A stretch of 20,937 nucleotides of DNA from JABJJH01 sp047631095 (GTDB taxonomy: Bacteria > Pseudomonadota > Alphaproteobacteria > UBA8366 > GCA-2717185): contig JBLHZD010000025.1 of the NCBI GenBank assembly GCA_047631095.1, positions 1 through 20,937 on the forward strand, given 5' to 3'. The notes under the pieces are model-generated. The model saw only the letters and a list, made by a program, of their open reading frames with translations. It made no database searches and was not told the origin of the DNA. The number at the start of each line of letters is the position of its first letter. The first letter of the stretch is position 1. Below, in pieces: positions 1-6,874 of the stretch. Both the position numbers and the translations under genes were made by a program.

Positions 1-1
1 C

Positions 2-598
2 CACGATCAGTTGGACGCCAGCCACACGGTCGTCTCCAACGCGTCGTGCACGACAAACTGTCTGGCCCCCGTCGCCCATGTCCTGAACCAGGCCATCGGC
101 ATTGACCGTGGGTTCATGACCACCATTCACGCCTTCACCGGCGATCAGTCGACGGTTGATTCCCTGCACGGCGACTTGCGCCGCGCCCGGGCCGCATCCG
201 TTTCCTTGATTCCGACATCCACGGGCGCTGCGAAAGCGGTTGGTCTGGTGCTGCCGGAACTGGCGGGCAAGCTGGACGGCACGTCCATCCGCGTTCCCAC
301 GCCGAATGTCTCGCTGATCGATTTCAAATTTGACGCCTCACGGGAAACCAGTGTTGAGGAAATCAACGCCGCCATTCAAAAAGCCGCCGCAGGGCCGCTG
401 AAAGGCGTTCTGGAAACCAACGACGCGCCGCTTGTCTCGACGGACTTCAATCATAATCCGGCGAGCTCCACCTTTGACCTGTCCCAAACCCAGGTTATCG
501 AGGGCACTTTCGTACGCGTCATGGCCTGGTATGACAACGAATGGGGCTTCTCCAATCGTATGTCCGACACCGCAGTCGCCATGGGCAAACTCGGCTAA
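2..598 (+). CDS. gap: Glyceraldehyde-3-phosphate dehydrogenase, 3' part only
   Basis: Type I GAPDH, the cytoplasmic glycolytic enzyme that converts glyceraldehyde-3-phosphate, NAD(P) and phosphate to 1,3-bisphosphoglycerate. The reading frame is open from base 2 and gives 198 residues, about the last 60% of a typical 330-340 residue enzyme; the NAD-binding N-terminus lies before the window. The catalytic motif SNASCTTNCLAP is present, with the nucleophilic Cys at bases 47-49. Further family motifs follow: TTIHAFTGDQ, RRARAAS, IPTSTGAAKA, LDGTSIRVPTPNVS and the C-terminal WYDNEWGFSNRM. The gene heads a glycolytic run, being followed by an aldolase-like gene and fbaB. No pgk follows it, although gap-pgk-fba is a common order. 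The identification is very secure; the NAD versus NADP preference cannot be read from this part. Confidence 0.97.
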   Translation, partial: HDQLDASHTVVSNASCTTNCLAPVAHVLNQAIGIDRGFMTTIHAFTGDQSTVDSLHGDLRRARAASVSLIPTSTGAAKAVGLVLPELAGKLDGTSIRVPTPNVSLIDFKFDASRETSVEEINAAIQKAAAGPLKGVLETNDAPLVSTDFNHNPASSTFDLSQTQVIEGTFVRVMAWYDNEWGFSNRMSDTAVAMGKLG

Positions 599-603
599 GC
601 GAT

Positions 604-1026
604 TTGACAGCCGCCTCAACGCCAAAAGCGATTGAGGTCACAACCCCGATTCAAGCGGCGGCGGCGATTAACGCCGCCGCCGCACTTCGGGTTCCCGTTA
701 TGCTGCTCAGCGCAGAAGGCGCTGCGGCTTATGCGGGACCGTCCTGGTTTGCGCATTTAATCGACGACGCCCAGGCGCGCTTTCCTGACGTCAGCGTTGT
801 TCGCGTGCTGGATTGCGGCGATCAGCCAGGATTAGCGATGGCGGCGTTACGGGACGGATTTTCAACGGTGCGCTTTGACGGCCCCGCTTTCGACAAGATC
901 GCCGACATTGCGACCCAGCTTAACGCGCAGGCGCTGCAACGCCGTCCCGCAATCCTGACATTAGACAATCTACGCCAGGATGAAACCATCCTTTACACCG
1001 CCTGCGAAGAATGGCTTCAGGAATGA
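604..1026 (+). CDS. Short class II aldolase-like protein, probably not an active aldolase
   Basis: A 140-residue protein if it starts at TTG 604, five bases after the gap stop; no good ribosome site is visible, and an ATG at 541 would overlap gap by 58 bases. Residues 30-45 (RVPVMLLSAEGAAAYA) and 61-93 (VLDCGD, then DGFSTVRFDG) line up with the N-terminal half of class II fructose-bisphosphate aldolases, where the equivalents are of the form SPVI-QASRGA--YA, HLDHGD and GFTSVM-DGS. The catalytic Asp of HLDHG appears kept (D70), but the zinc-binding His is Cys (C71). The whole C-terminal half of the barrel, with the other zinc His residues and the phosphate loop, is absent. Its place between gap and a true class I aldolase suggests a role tied to glycolysis, perhaps regulatory or a relic. 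The alignment is from memory of the family; the function is unknown. Confidence 0.75.
   Translation: MTAASTPKAIEVTTPIQAAAAINAAAALRVPVMLLSAEGAAAYAGPSWFAHLIDDAQARFPDVSVVRVLDCGDQPGLAMAALRDGFSTVRFDGPAFDKIADIATQLNAQALQRRPAILTLDNLRQDETILYTACEEWLQE
655..683 (+). repeat. Perfect 12-bp GC inverted repeat inside the aldolase-like gene
   Basis: Bases 655-666 (four GCG-type triplets) are exactly complementary to 672-683 across the 5-base loop ATTAA. It encodes the run AAAAINAAAA near the protein's N-terminus. In RNA it would be a very stable hairpin about 50 bases after the start codon. It may be only a by-product of alanine-rich coding. Confidence 0.6.
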
Positions 1027-1115
1027 GTAGAAACGACACAAAATTAGACGTTCGACCCACGCTCGATATTGAAATCGCCGCGTTTGTCGGGTATGCCTTA
1101 AACCAACAAATTTAA
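1023..1115 (+). CDS. Possible 30-residue micro-ORF coupled to the preceding gene
   Basis: The ATG at 1023 overlaps the stop of the aldolase-like gene as ATGA, an arrangement typical of translational coupling. The frame runs 30 codons to TAA at 1113-1115, 25 bases before fbaB. The peptide begins MSRNDTKLDV and ends in a mildly hydrophobic IAAFVGYALNQQI. I recognise no family, and the AGGA upstream is too close to the ATG to act as a normal ribosome site. It may be chance; the proposed fbaB promoter lies within it. Confidence 0.2.
   Translation: MSRNDTKLDVRPTLDIEIAAFVGYALNQQI
1069..1097 (+). promoter_or_regulatory. Candidate sigma-70 promoter for fbaB
   Basis: TTGAAA (1069-1074), a 17-base spacer, then TATGCC (1092-1097), 44 bases before the fbaB start. 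The -35 matches four of six consensus positions and the -10 three of six, with optimal spacing. It could give fbaB, thiE and downstream genes expression independent of gap. Confidence 0.35.
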
Positions 1116-1140
1116 TCTAATCAGATAAGGAAACGCCGCA

Positions 1141-2061
1141 ATGAGGATCACCCAGCGCGTCAAAAAAATCCTGGCGAATTATGAAAGTGACTGTCCCGGA
1201 ACCAAGGCGAATTTGGCGCGGATCCTGATGCATGGGCGTTTGGGCGGCACCGGCCGTGTTTTGATCCTGCCCGTCGATCAGGGATTTGAGCATGGTCCCG
1301 CGCGAAGTTTCGCAAAGAACCCGGCCGCTTATGATCCTCATTACCATTTTCAACTGGCCGTCGATGCGGGCCTGTCCGCCTACGCCGCGCCCCTGGGCAT
1401 GATTGAGGCTGGCGCCGACAGTTTTTCAGGCGCGATCCCGACGATCCTGAAATGTAACAACGGCAATAGCGTCTCAACCAACAAGGATCAGGCGGTCACC
1501 GCAACGGTTCAGGACGCCTTGCGCCTGGGTTGTTCGGCCATCGGCTTCACGATTTATCCGGGTTCGGACTACCAGTACCCGTTGATGGAAGAAATTCGCG
1601 AATTGTCCCAGGAAGCGAAGGCTTACGGCCTCGCCTCTGTGGTCTGGTCTTATCCACGCGGCGGCGACATCACCAAGGAAGGTGAAAACGCTGTTGACGT
1701 TATCGCCTACGCGGCGCAAATCGCCGCCCTGCTTGGCGCCCACATCATCAAGGTAAAACCGCCAACCGATCACATTATGCAAGACGAAGCCCGCAAGGTG
1801 TACGAGTCGGAGAATATCGACATTTCCACCCTGCCTGCCCGGATCGCCCATGTCATGCAATCCACCTTCGATGGCCGTCGGATCGTTGTATTTTCCGGTG
1901 GCGCCGCCAAGGATCTGGACGGCGTTCTGGATGAAATCCGTCTCATCCGCGATGGTGGCGGGAATGGCTCGATCATCGGCCGCAACACCTTCCAGCGCCC
2001 GCGTGAAGAAGCACTGAGCATGCTGGATACGATCATCAAGATCTATCAAGGTAAAGCGTGA
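1141..2061 (+). CDS. fbaB: Class I fructose-bisphosphate aldolase (DhnA/FbaB type)
   Basis: A 306-residue cytoplasmic aldolase that cleaves fructose-1,6-bisphosphate to glyceraldehyde-3-phosphate and dihydroxyacetone phosphate, and runs in reverse in gluconeogenesis. It belongs to the metal-independent, Schiff-base DhnA family, at the family's usual length. Visible signatures are LILPVDQGFEHGP (residues 41-53), IGFTIYPGS (134-142), VVWSYPRGG (167-175), HIIKVKPPTD (201-210), which holds the probable Schiff-base lysine (K204 or K206), and a late phosphate-binding stretch VVFSGGAAKD. The ATG at 1141 is preceded by AAGGA at about 1127-1131. The stop overlaps the thiE start, so the two are coupled. 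With gap upstream it forms a lower-glycolysis unit. The family is certain; substrate choice is inferred. Confidence 0.95.
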   Translation: MRITQRVKKILANYESDCPGTKANLARILMHGRLGGTGRVLILPVDQGFEHGPARSFAKNPAAYDPHYHFQLAVDAGLSAYAAPLGMIEAGADSFSGAIPTILKCNNGNSVSTNKDQAVTATVQDALRLGCSAIGFTIYPGSDYQYPLMEEIRELSQEAKAYGLASVVWSYPRGGDITKEGENAVDVIAYAAQIAALLGAHIIKVKPPTDHIMQDEARKVYESENIDISTLPARIAHVMQSTFDGRRIVVFSGGAAKDLDGVLDEIRLIRDGGGNGSIIGRNTFQRPREEALSMLDTIIKIYQGKA

Positions 2062-2732
2062 GCGACAATTCAAACGTGAGCGATAGTTCGAGCGCAAACG
2101 GCGGCTCTGGCTGTCAGCTCTACCTTATTACGCCGCCGCAGATTGACGCGGCGGCGTTCGCCGCCCCTCTTGTCGAAGCATTGGATTCCGGTCCCGTCGC
2201 TTGCGTTCAACTCCGTCTGAAAGACGTTTCGGACGATGATATTCGCAGAGCGGCGGATATCCTGCGTCCGCTGACTCAGGAACGCAACGTCGCCTTCATC
2301 ATGAATGACCGTCCCGACCTGGCGCAGGAACTGGGATGCGACGGCGTCCATGTTGGGCTGGAAGATGCGAGCTACGAAGATTCACGTCTGATTCTTGGGC
2401 CCGACGCCATCGTCGGGGTCACCTGCTCCGATTCCAAAGACCGCGCCATGATGGCTGCTGACAAAGGCGCCAGCTACGTCGCTTTTGGCGCCTTTTATCA
2501 TTCGGAAACCAAGCCCCCCAAACACCGCCCCACGCCAGAAATACTGGAATGGTGGAGTGCGCTCATGGAAACGCCCTGCGTCGCCATAGGCGGCATCACG
2601 GTGGAGAATTGCGAACCAATCGTCGCCGCGGGCGCCGACTTTATTTCTGTCGTATCGGCTGTCTGGGATTGCCCGGATGGCCCTGGCGCCGCCGTGGTGG
2701 CGTTTAACGAGATATTTGACACGCCGCGATAA
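2058..2732 (+). CDS. thiE: Thiamine-phosphate synthase
   Basis: ThiE joins the pyrimidine diphosphate (HMP-PP) and the thiazole phosphate to make thiamine phosphate in the cytoplasm. The protein has 224 residues in a TIM barrel. Motifs in order are VACVQLRLK near residues 48-56, MNDRPDLA, DGVHVG, VGVTCSDSK, the phosphate-loop segment FGAFYHSETKPPK, AIGGIT and a late ISVVSAV. The GTG start at 2058 overlaps the fbaB stop as GTGA, so translation is likely coupled. A second in-frame GTG at 2076 lies in an imperfect copy of the first 18 bases, so the exact N-terminus is unsure; the first 20 or so Ser/Asn/Gly-rich residues are not part of the fold. Some alphaproteobacteria carry two ThiE-like proteins, so a paralogue role is possible. 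Confidence 0.9.
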   Translation: MSDNSNVSDSSSANGGSGCQLYLITPPQIDAAAFAAPLVEALDSGPVACVQLRLKDVSDDDIRRAADILRPLTQERNVAFIMNDRPDLAQELGCDGVHVGLEDASYEDSRLILGPDAIVGVTCSDSKDRAMMAADKGASYVAFGAFYHSETKPPKHRPTPEILEWWSALMETPCVAIGGITVENCEPIVAAGADFISVVSAVWDCPDGPGAAVVAFNEIFDTPR

Positions 2733-2768
2733 CCGCCTAAATAACCAAACAACACGCCGAAGCGGATA

Positions 2769-2797
2769 TTGCCTGCCAGCCTTGCAGGGTCTATAAA
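2769..2797 (+). promoter_or_regulatory. Candidate sigma-70 promoter for efp
   Basis: TTGCCT (2769-2774), a 17-base spacer, then TATAAA (2792-2797), 32 bases before the efp start. A small hairpin, CCTGC / GCAGG (2772-2776 with 2784-2788), overlaps the spacer. Box quality and spacing make this one of the better promoters in the window. Confidence 0.45.
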
Positions 2798-2829
2798 CGC
2801 GCGGCTTTCAACAACCGGAATTTAATAAG

Positions 2830-3399
2830 ATGAAAATCGACGGAAACGAGATTCGTCCCGGAAATGTTATCGAACATCAGGGACGACTCTGGCGCGCGGT
2901 GAAAACCCAGCATGTAAAACCCGGCAAGGGCGGCGCCTATATGCAAGTGGAATTAAAAGACGTTCGCAGCGGCACCAAGTTGAACGAACGATTCCGCGCC
3001 TCTGAAACTGTAGAACGCGCGCGCCTGGAGCAAGTCGATTACCAGTTTTTGTACGCCGATGGCGATGAATACACGTTCATGCAAAACGAAACCTATGAAC
3101 AAATCACCCTCGGCGTTGATTTCATCGGCGAAGATACGGCGAAATTTCTGCAAGACGGCATGAAGGTGCAGGTCGAAGCTTTCGAGGATACACCGATTGG
3201 CGTCGCCCTACCGGAAACGGTGATCATGGATATCACCGAAGCCGACCCTGTCGTTAAAGGACAGACGGCGTCGTCATCCTTCAAGCCCGCGCTGCTGGAA
3301 AATGGCGTTCGCATCATGGTCCCCCCGCATATCGAAGCAGGCACCCGGGTCATCGTGAACACGGCGGACGCGACCTATGTCAGCCGCGCAAAAGACTAA
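2830..3399 (+). CDS. efp: Translation elongation factor P
   Basis: EF-P binds the ribosome next to the P-site tRNA and relieves stalling at runs of proline. The 189-residue product has the full three-domain length. Domain I carries the loop VKPGKGGAY, with Lys33 at the place of the modified lysine of E. coli EF-P (Lys34), so modification by an EpmA/EpmB-type pathway is possible; no modification gene is in view. Domain II includes DGDEYTFMQNETYEQ, and the C-terminal domain ends VPPHIEAGTRVIVNT-DATYVSRAKD, very like the family signature. It is the first gene after a good candidate promoter. Two genes further on lies a protein with PPP and PPPP runs, a likely client of EF-P. Confidence 0.97.
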   Translation: MKIDGNEIRPGNVIEHQGRLWRAVKTQHVKPGKGGAYMQVELKDVRSGTKLNERFRASETVERARLEQVDYQFLYADGDEYTFMQNETYEQITLGVDFIGEDTAKFLQDGMKVQVEAFEDTPIGVALPETVIMDITEADPVVKGQTASSSFKPALLENGVRIMVPPHIEAGTRVIVNTADATYVSRAKD

Positions 3400-3400
3400 C

Positions 3401-3454
3401 CTGCGCCCGAAGACCAGTCTGCGCCCAAAGAACAACCTGCGCTCGGCGCAACAC
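3401..3454 (+). repeat. Three tandem 18-bp repeats after efp
   Basis: Copies start at 3401, 3419 and 3437, each opening with CTGCGCCC or CTGCGCTC; the first two agree at most positions and the third is more diverged. The array begins two bases after the efp stop, stays in frame with it, and would read about PAPEDQ-SAPKEQ-PALGAT by readthrough. Confidence 0.7.
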
Positions 3455-3475
3455 CTCTCAATCGGAAGTTAGTAC

Positions 3476-4288
3476 ATGGCCCATCGTTCACCCACCGTTA
3501 ACGTTATGGCCCTGGCCGCCGAGAAAGCCGGTCGTGCGCTGATCCGCGATTTTGGCGAGGTTGAAAACCTTCAGGTCAGTCGAAAAGGCCCCGCTGATTT
3601 CGTCTCCACCGCCGACACAAAGGTTGAAAGCATTCTGGTGCGCGAACTCGGCAAGGCGCGCCCTGATTTTGGTTTCCTGCTGGAAGAACGCGGCGTCATC
3701 GCCGGCGCAGATCCCCTGAACCGCTGGATCATCGATCCTCTGGACGGCACGACTAATTTTTTGCACGGCCTGCCCCATTTCTGCGTTTCCATCGCGCTGG
3801 AATACAACAAGGAAATTATCGCCGGGGTCATTTACGACCCGATTCGCGATGAAATGTTCTGGGCCGAACGCGGACAGGGCGCTTATGTGAATGACAAACG
3901 CTTGCGGGTGTCCGGACGGTCCCGCCTGGCGGACGGCCTGTTCGCAACCGGCATTCCCTTTATGGGAATTCTCGACGAAGAACGTCACCAACTGTTCCTG
4001 CGCCAGCTCGGCGGCGTCATGGGATGTTCCTCCGGCGTCCGGCGCTGGGGTTCCGCCGCGCTGGATTTGGCATATGTCGCGGCGGGCCGATACGACGGGT
4101 ATTGGGAAAACGGCCTGAATCCCTGGGATGTGGCGGCGGGCATATTGATGGTGCGCGAAGCAGGCGGTCAGGTGAGCGATATCGCCGGGCGACGCTACGA
4201 ATTGGGCGCGGCTAATATTTGCGCCACCAATGACGCCTTTCATCAGCCGCTGCGGAAAATTCTTCGGGCCGCTGAAAAGACGTCCTGA
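3476..4288 (+). CDS. suhB: Inositol monophosphatase family protein (SuhB-like)
   Basis: A 270-residue magnesium-dependent phosphatase of the inositol monophosphatase family. Members hydrolyse inositol-1-phosphate or related sugar phosphates, and SuhB also takes part in rRNA transcription antitermination in E. coli. Metal-site residues are recognisable: D47 (DFVSTAD), E70-E71 (LLEERG), the core motif WIIDPLDGTTNFLHG (residues 84-98) with D87 and D90, and D218 in NPWDVAAGILMVREAGG. The family's usual GEE reads LEE here. The ATG at 3476 follows GGAAG at about 3464-3468. It lies 76 bases after efp in the same direction, separated by the 18-bp repeats. Family assignment is firm; the substrate and any SuhB-like RNA role are inference. 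Confidence 0.92.
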   Translation: MAHRSPTVNVMALAAEKAGRALIRDFGEVENLQVSRKGPADFVSTADTKVESILVRELGKARPDFGFLLEERGVIAGADPLNRWIIDPLDGTTNFLHGLPHFCVSIALEYNKEIIAGVIYDPIRDEMFWAERGQGAYVNDKRLRVSGRSRLADGLFATGIPFMGILDEERHQLFLRQLGGVMGCSSGVRRWGSAALDLAYVAAGRYDGYWENGLNPWDVAAGILMVREAGGQVSDIAGRRYELGAANICATNDAFHQPLRKILRAAEKTS

Positions 4289-4424
4289 TCACCAAATTTG
4301 GCGGCGCGGGGAGTTGTGCCAAAATTCACACTGGGCTATGGTTCAGCTACGAAATCCGGTCGTTGAAATCTGATTATTTTCGATTCCACTACTTCGGATG
4401 ATTAAATGTATTTGGCGCCTTCCC

Positions 4425-5651
4425 ATGAATAAATTTCGGCTGACCACCCTTTCTGGAGCCCTGATTTTGGGGACCCTTGCAAGCGCCACGATTGTGAATG
4501 CGCAAAATCGCTATAATTTGTATTCTCCTGGTTCCAGCCGACCCAGCGTCATCGTTGATTTGACCGTTTTGGACAAATTGGGCCCGGAACCAACCCTGCC
4601 GGGTCTGTTGCGACCCCGCACGCCGGTCGCCCCGGCGCCGGTCCGAACCTCATCGCAATACCTAGGCGGCAATCAGGCGAGACTGTTACACCCACCGACG
4701 GAACCGCCGCGTTCAAATGTGACGCTGCCGGCCGATATTCGCCAGGCCACCGCCGCCCGTCCAACAATAAACGCGCCGGTTATGAACGCGCCTACGATGA
4801 ACGCACCGGCAGCGCCCCCGTCCATGGCGAAGCCTGCACAATCCACTCAATCCATTACAGCGCCCAAACTGGTGCGACGCGCCACGCCTGTGCGAAAGGC
4901 CGCGGTCGCCATACCAACGCCACCGCCAATCGCCGCGCCTCGGATTACAGCGCCCAAAATAACAACGCCAAAACCGGCGCCAGCGAAAATCGCCCAACCG
5001 AAAGTTATCGCAAAGGCGCCGCGCGTTGTTAAACGCCCGACGTCAAAAGTTGCCGCCCTCATCCCGCCAGCGCCACGGATAACGCCACCGCCGCCTGCAC
5101 CAAAAATCGTCGCGCGCCCAAGCGTTCCCCGCGCGAATATTCCAAAAGCCCCAAGAATTCCCGTGGCGGCGCCGAAAATAACAACGCCTAAGGTTGCGGC
5201 GGCCCCCAAGAGAGCGCCGGCCAAAATTACAGCGCCAAAAACACCGGCAAAGCGTTCTTCCGTACCCCCGCCGCCCGCACTCAAAAAACCGACGCGGACT
5301 CAAGTCGCCCTGGTCGGCCCCGCGACCCTGACCGGCGCTGACGGCACGTTGCAAATTCGTTTTGCGCCAAAATCACCCGATCTGCCCAACAAGGCCGAAT
5401 CGGTGCTGTCTTCGTTGGCGAAAAAACTGAACGACGACCCCGGTTTGCGCGTGCAGTTGCACGGCTACGCCACCGGCCCGATCGAATCGCCCAGCCAGGC
5501 CCGTCGTCTGTCTCTGCTCCGGGCGTTGTCAGTGCGTACATTTTTAATGAAAAAAGGCGTTCGCAGCACCCGTATCGATGTGCGTGCGCTCGGTTCTAAA
5601 GAAGATGGCGGTCCCAAGGATCGCGTCGACGTTTTGTTTCCCCGGTCGTAG
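4425..5651 (+). CDS. Secreted proline/lysine-rich protein with C-terminal OmpA-like domain
   Basis: A 408-residue protein when started at ATG 4425; an in-frame ATG at 4398 would add nine residues before a clear signal peptide. Residues 1-26 form that signal (basic start, hydrophobic ALILG core, cleavage after VNA). Residues about 60-290 are low-complexity, rich in Pro, Ala, Lys and Thr, with repeated units such as APKITTPK and ITAPK and proline runs PPP and PPPP. The last 110 residues form an OmpA/MotB-like domain (IRFAPKSPDLPNKAESVLSSL, then LHGYATG and ARRLSLLRALSVRTFL, ending RVDVLF). Its usual peptidoglycan-binding Asp is not obvious, as GYATG replaces the typical GHTD. It is probably a periplasmic or outer-membrane partner of the two channel genes that follow. 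No more exact function is known to me. Confidence 0.88.
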   Translation: MNKFRLTTLSGALILGTLASATIVNAQNRYNLYSPGSSRPSVIVDLTVLDKLGPEPTLPGLLRPRTPVAPAPVRTSSQYLGGNQARLLHPPTEPPRSNVTLPADIRQATAARPTINAPVMNAPTMNAPAAPPSMAKPAQSTQSITAPKLVRRATPVRKAAVAIPTPPPIAAPRITAPKITTPKPAPAKIAQPKVIAKAPRVVKRPTSKVAALIPPAPRITPPPPAPKIVARPSVPRANIPKAPRIPVAAPKITTPKVAAAPKRAPAKITAPKTPAKRSSVPPPPALKKPTRTQVALVGPATLTGADGTLQIRFAPKSPDLPNKAESVLSSLAKKLNDDPGLRVQLHGYATGPIESPSQARRLSLLRALSVRTFLMKKGVRSTRIDVRALGSKEDGGPKDRVDVLFPRS

Positions 5652-5682
5652 CCGCGATGTGGTGTCGTAGCCGCGACGTGGT
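5645..5682 (+). repeat. 19-bp tandem duplication across the stop codon of the OmpA-like gene
   Basis: Copy one (5645-5663) and copy two (5664-5682) share GTCGTAGCCGCG then TGGT or GTGGT, with a single T/C difference. The CDS stop TAG (5649-5651) lies in copy one, and copy two lies in the 41-base gap before the next gene's leader. Confidence 0.8.
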
Positions 5683-5722
5683 ATTGATGTTCGATTAGAT
5701 TTTGCCAACGGAAACGCACCCT

Positions 5723-6856
5723 ATGACGCCACCGTCCCGATATTTAGGCCGTATGGGTATATTCCTGCTTATAGTGGCGGTCGTCGTGGGTTTATTGGCG
5801 CCCGCCCTGCACGCCGCTTTCATGTCAAACGCCGTCCTGAACGGCGTTATCATCGGCGCGTTGATCATCGGCGTCATTCATGTCTTCAGAACCGTCACCA
5901 TGTTGCGGGTGGAGACGGCGTGGATTGAAAATTTCAGACACGATTCCGTCGCCCTCAGCAGTGCGGAATTGCCCCGCCTGCTCGCGCCGATGGCGACAAT
6001 GATGGGCGAACACAAGGGACAGATCAGCCTCTCCACCATGGCGATGAAAACCTTGCTGGACGGAATCGCCGCACGGTTGGACGAAAGCCGGGAAATTTCA
6101 CGCTATTTAATAGGGCTTCTGGTCTTTTTAGGATTGCTCGGCACATTCTGGGGATTGCTGGATACGGTCAAGTCCATCAGCGGCGTCGTCGCAGGCTTGC
6201 AAGTGTCAGGCGGCGACATGAACAGCGCATTCGCCGATCTAAAAGAAGGCCTTCAAGCCCCGATGGCGGGTATGGGAACGGCGTTCAGCTCTTCACTATT
6301 TGGTTTGGCGGGATCCCTTGTTTTGGGTTTTTTGGAATTACAGGCCGGTCAGGCGCAAAACCGGTTCTATAACGACCTCGAAGAATGGCTCTCCAGCCTG
6401 ACCCGGTTGGGCACTGGCGCGATTGGCGCGGAAGGCGACCAATCGGTCCCCGCCTATATACAGGCGCTGCTGGAGCAAACGGCGGATGGTTTGGAGGGAT
6501 TGCAGCGCACGCTGGCGCGCGGTGAGGAAAACCGCATTGATTTCAACCGAAAAATCTTTGAGCTAACCGACCGGATCGGCGCCCTCACCGACCAGATGTC
6601 CACCGAGCAACGGCTTTTGTTAAAGCTCGCTGAATCGCAGTCTGAACTGGGTCCGGCGCTCACAAAGTTATCTGAAATCGCCAGTAATAGCGAAGGCGAC
6701 CGCGAATCACGCACGCATCTGCGCAATATTGAATCCTACCTCGCCCGCATTCACGACGAAGCATCCGTTGGCCGCGCCGAATCCGTGCAGGAGATACGCA
6801 CGGAAATACGATTGCTGGCCCGGACAATCGCGGCGATGGCCGAGGACGGCGAATGA
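5723..6856 (+). CDS. MotA/TolQ/ExbB-family proton channel protein
   Basis: A 377-residue inner-membrane protein starting at ATG 5723, chosen over TTG 5702 because GGAA lies nine bases upstream. Four hydrophobic segments are seen: about 11-33, 38-56, 128-148 (LIGLLVFLGLLGTFWGLLDTV) and 183-206 (GMGTAFSSSLFGLAGSLVLG). The last two carry the glycine-rich helices characteristic of MotA/TolQ/ExbB channel proteins. A long, charged, probably helical tail follows from about 215 to the end. These proteins form a ring around a MotB/TolR/ExbD partner and let ions through to do mechanical work at the envelope. The partner is the next gene, 18 bases downstream. There are no flagellar genes nearby, so this is likely a non-flagellar relative. 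Confidence 0.88.
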   Translation: MTPPSRYLGRMGIFLLIVAVVVGLLAPALHAAFMSNAVLNGVIIGALIIGVIHVFRTVTMLRVETAWIENFRHDSVALSSAELPRLLAPMATMMGEHKGQISLSTMAMKTLLDGIAARLDESREISRYLIGLLVFLGLLGTFWGLLDTVKSISGVVAGLQVSGGDMNSAFADLKEGLQAPMAGMGTAFSSSLFGLAGSLVLGFLELQAGQAQNRFYNDLEEWLSSLTRLGTGAIGAEGDQSVPAYIQALLEQTADGLEGLQRTLARGEENRIDFNRKIFELTDRIGALTDQMSTEQRLLLKLAESQSELGPALTKLSEIASNSEGDRESRTHLRNIESYLARIHDEASVGRAESVQEIRTEIRLLARTIAAMAEDGE

Positions 6857-6874
6857 CGATTCCGGTAAGGAAGA

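Noticed and set aside
3488..4243. 251-codon minus-strand frame over the inositol phosphatase gene
   Set aside because: It mirrors a gene with all catalytic motifs; long only because of GC-rich codon use.
4847..5284. Glycine/alanine-rich 145-codon minus-strand frame
   Set aside because: It is the complement of the Pro/Ala/Lys repeats of the OmpA-like gene, not a separate glycine-rich protein.
4700..5300. Repeat-rich block that might be a CRISPR-like or satellite array
   Set aside because: The units are irregular and in frame, coding for proline/lysine-rich repeats; no constant repeat with unique spacers.
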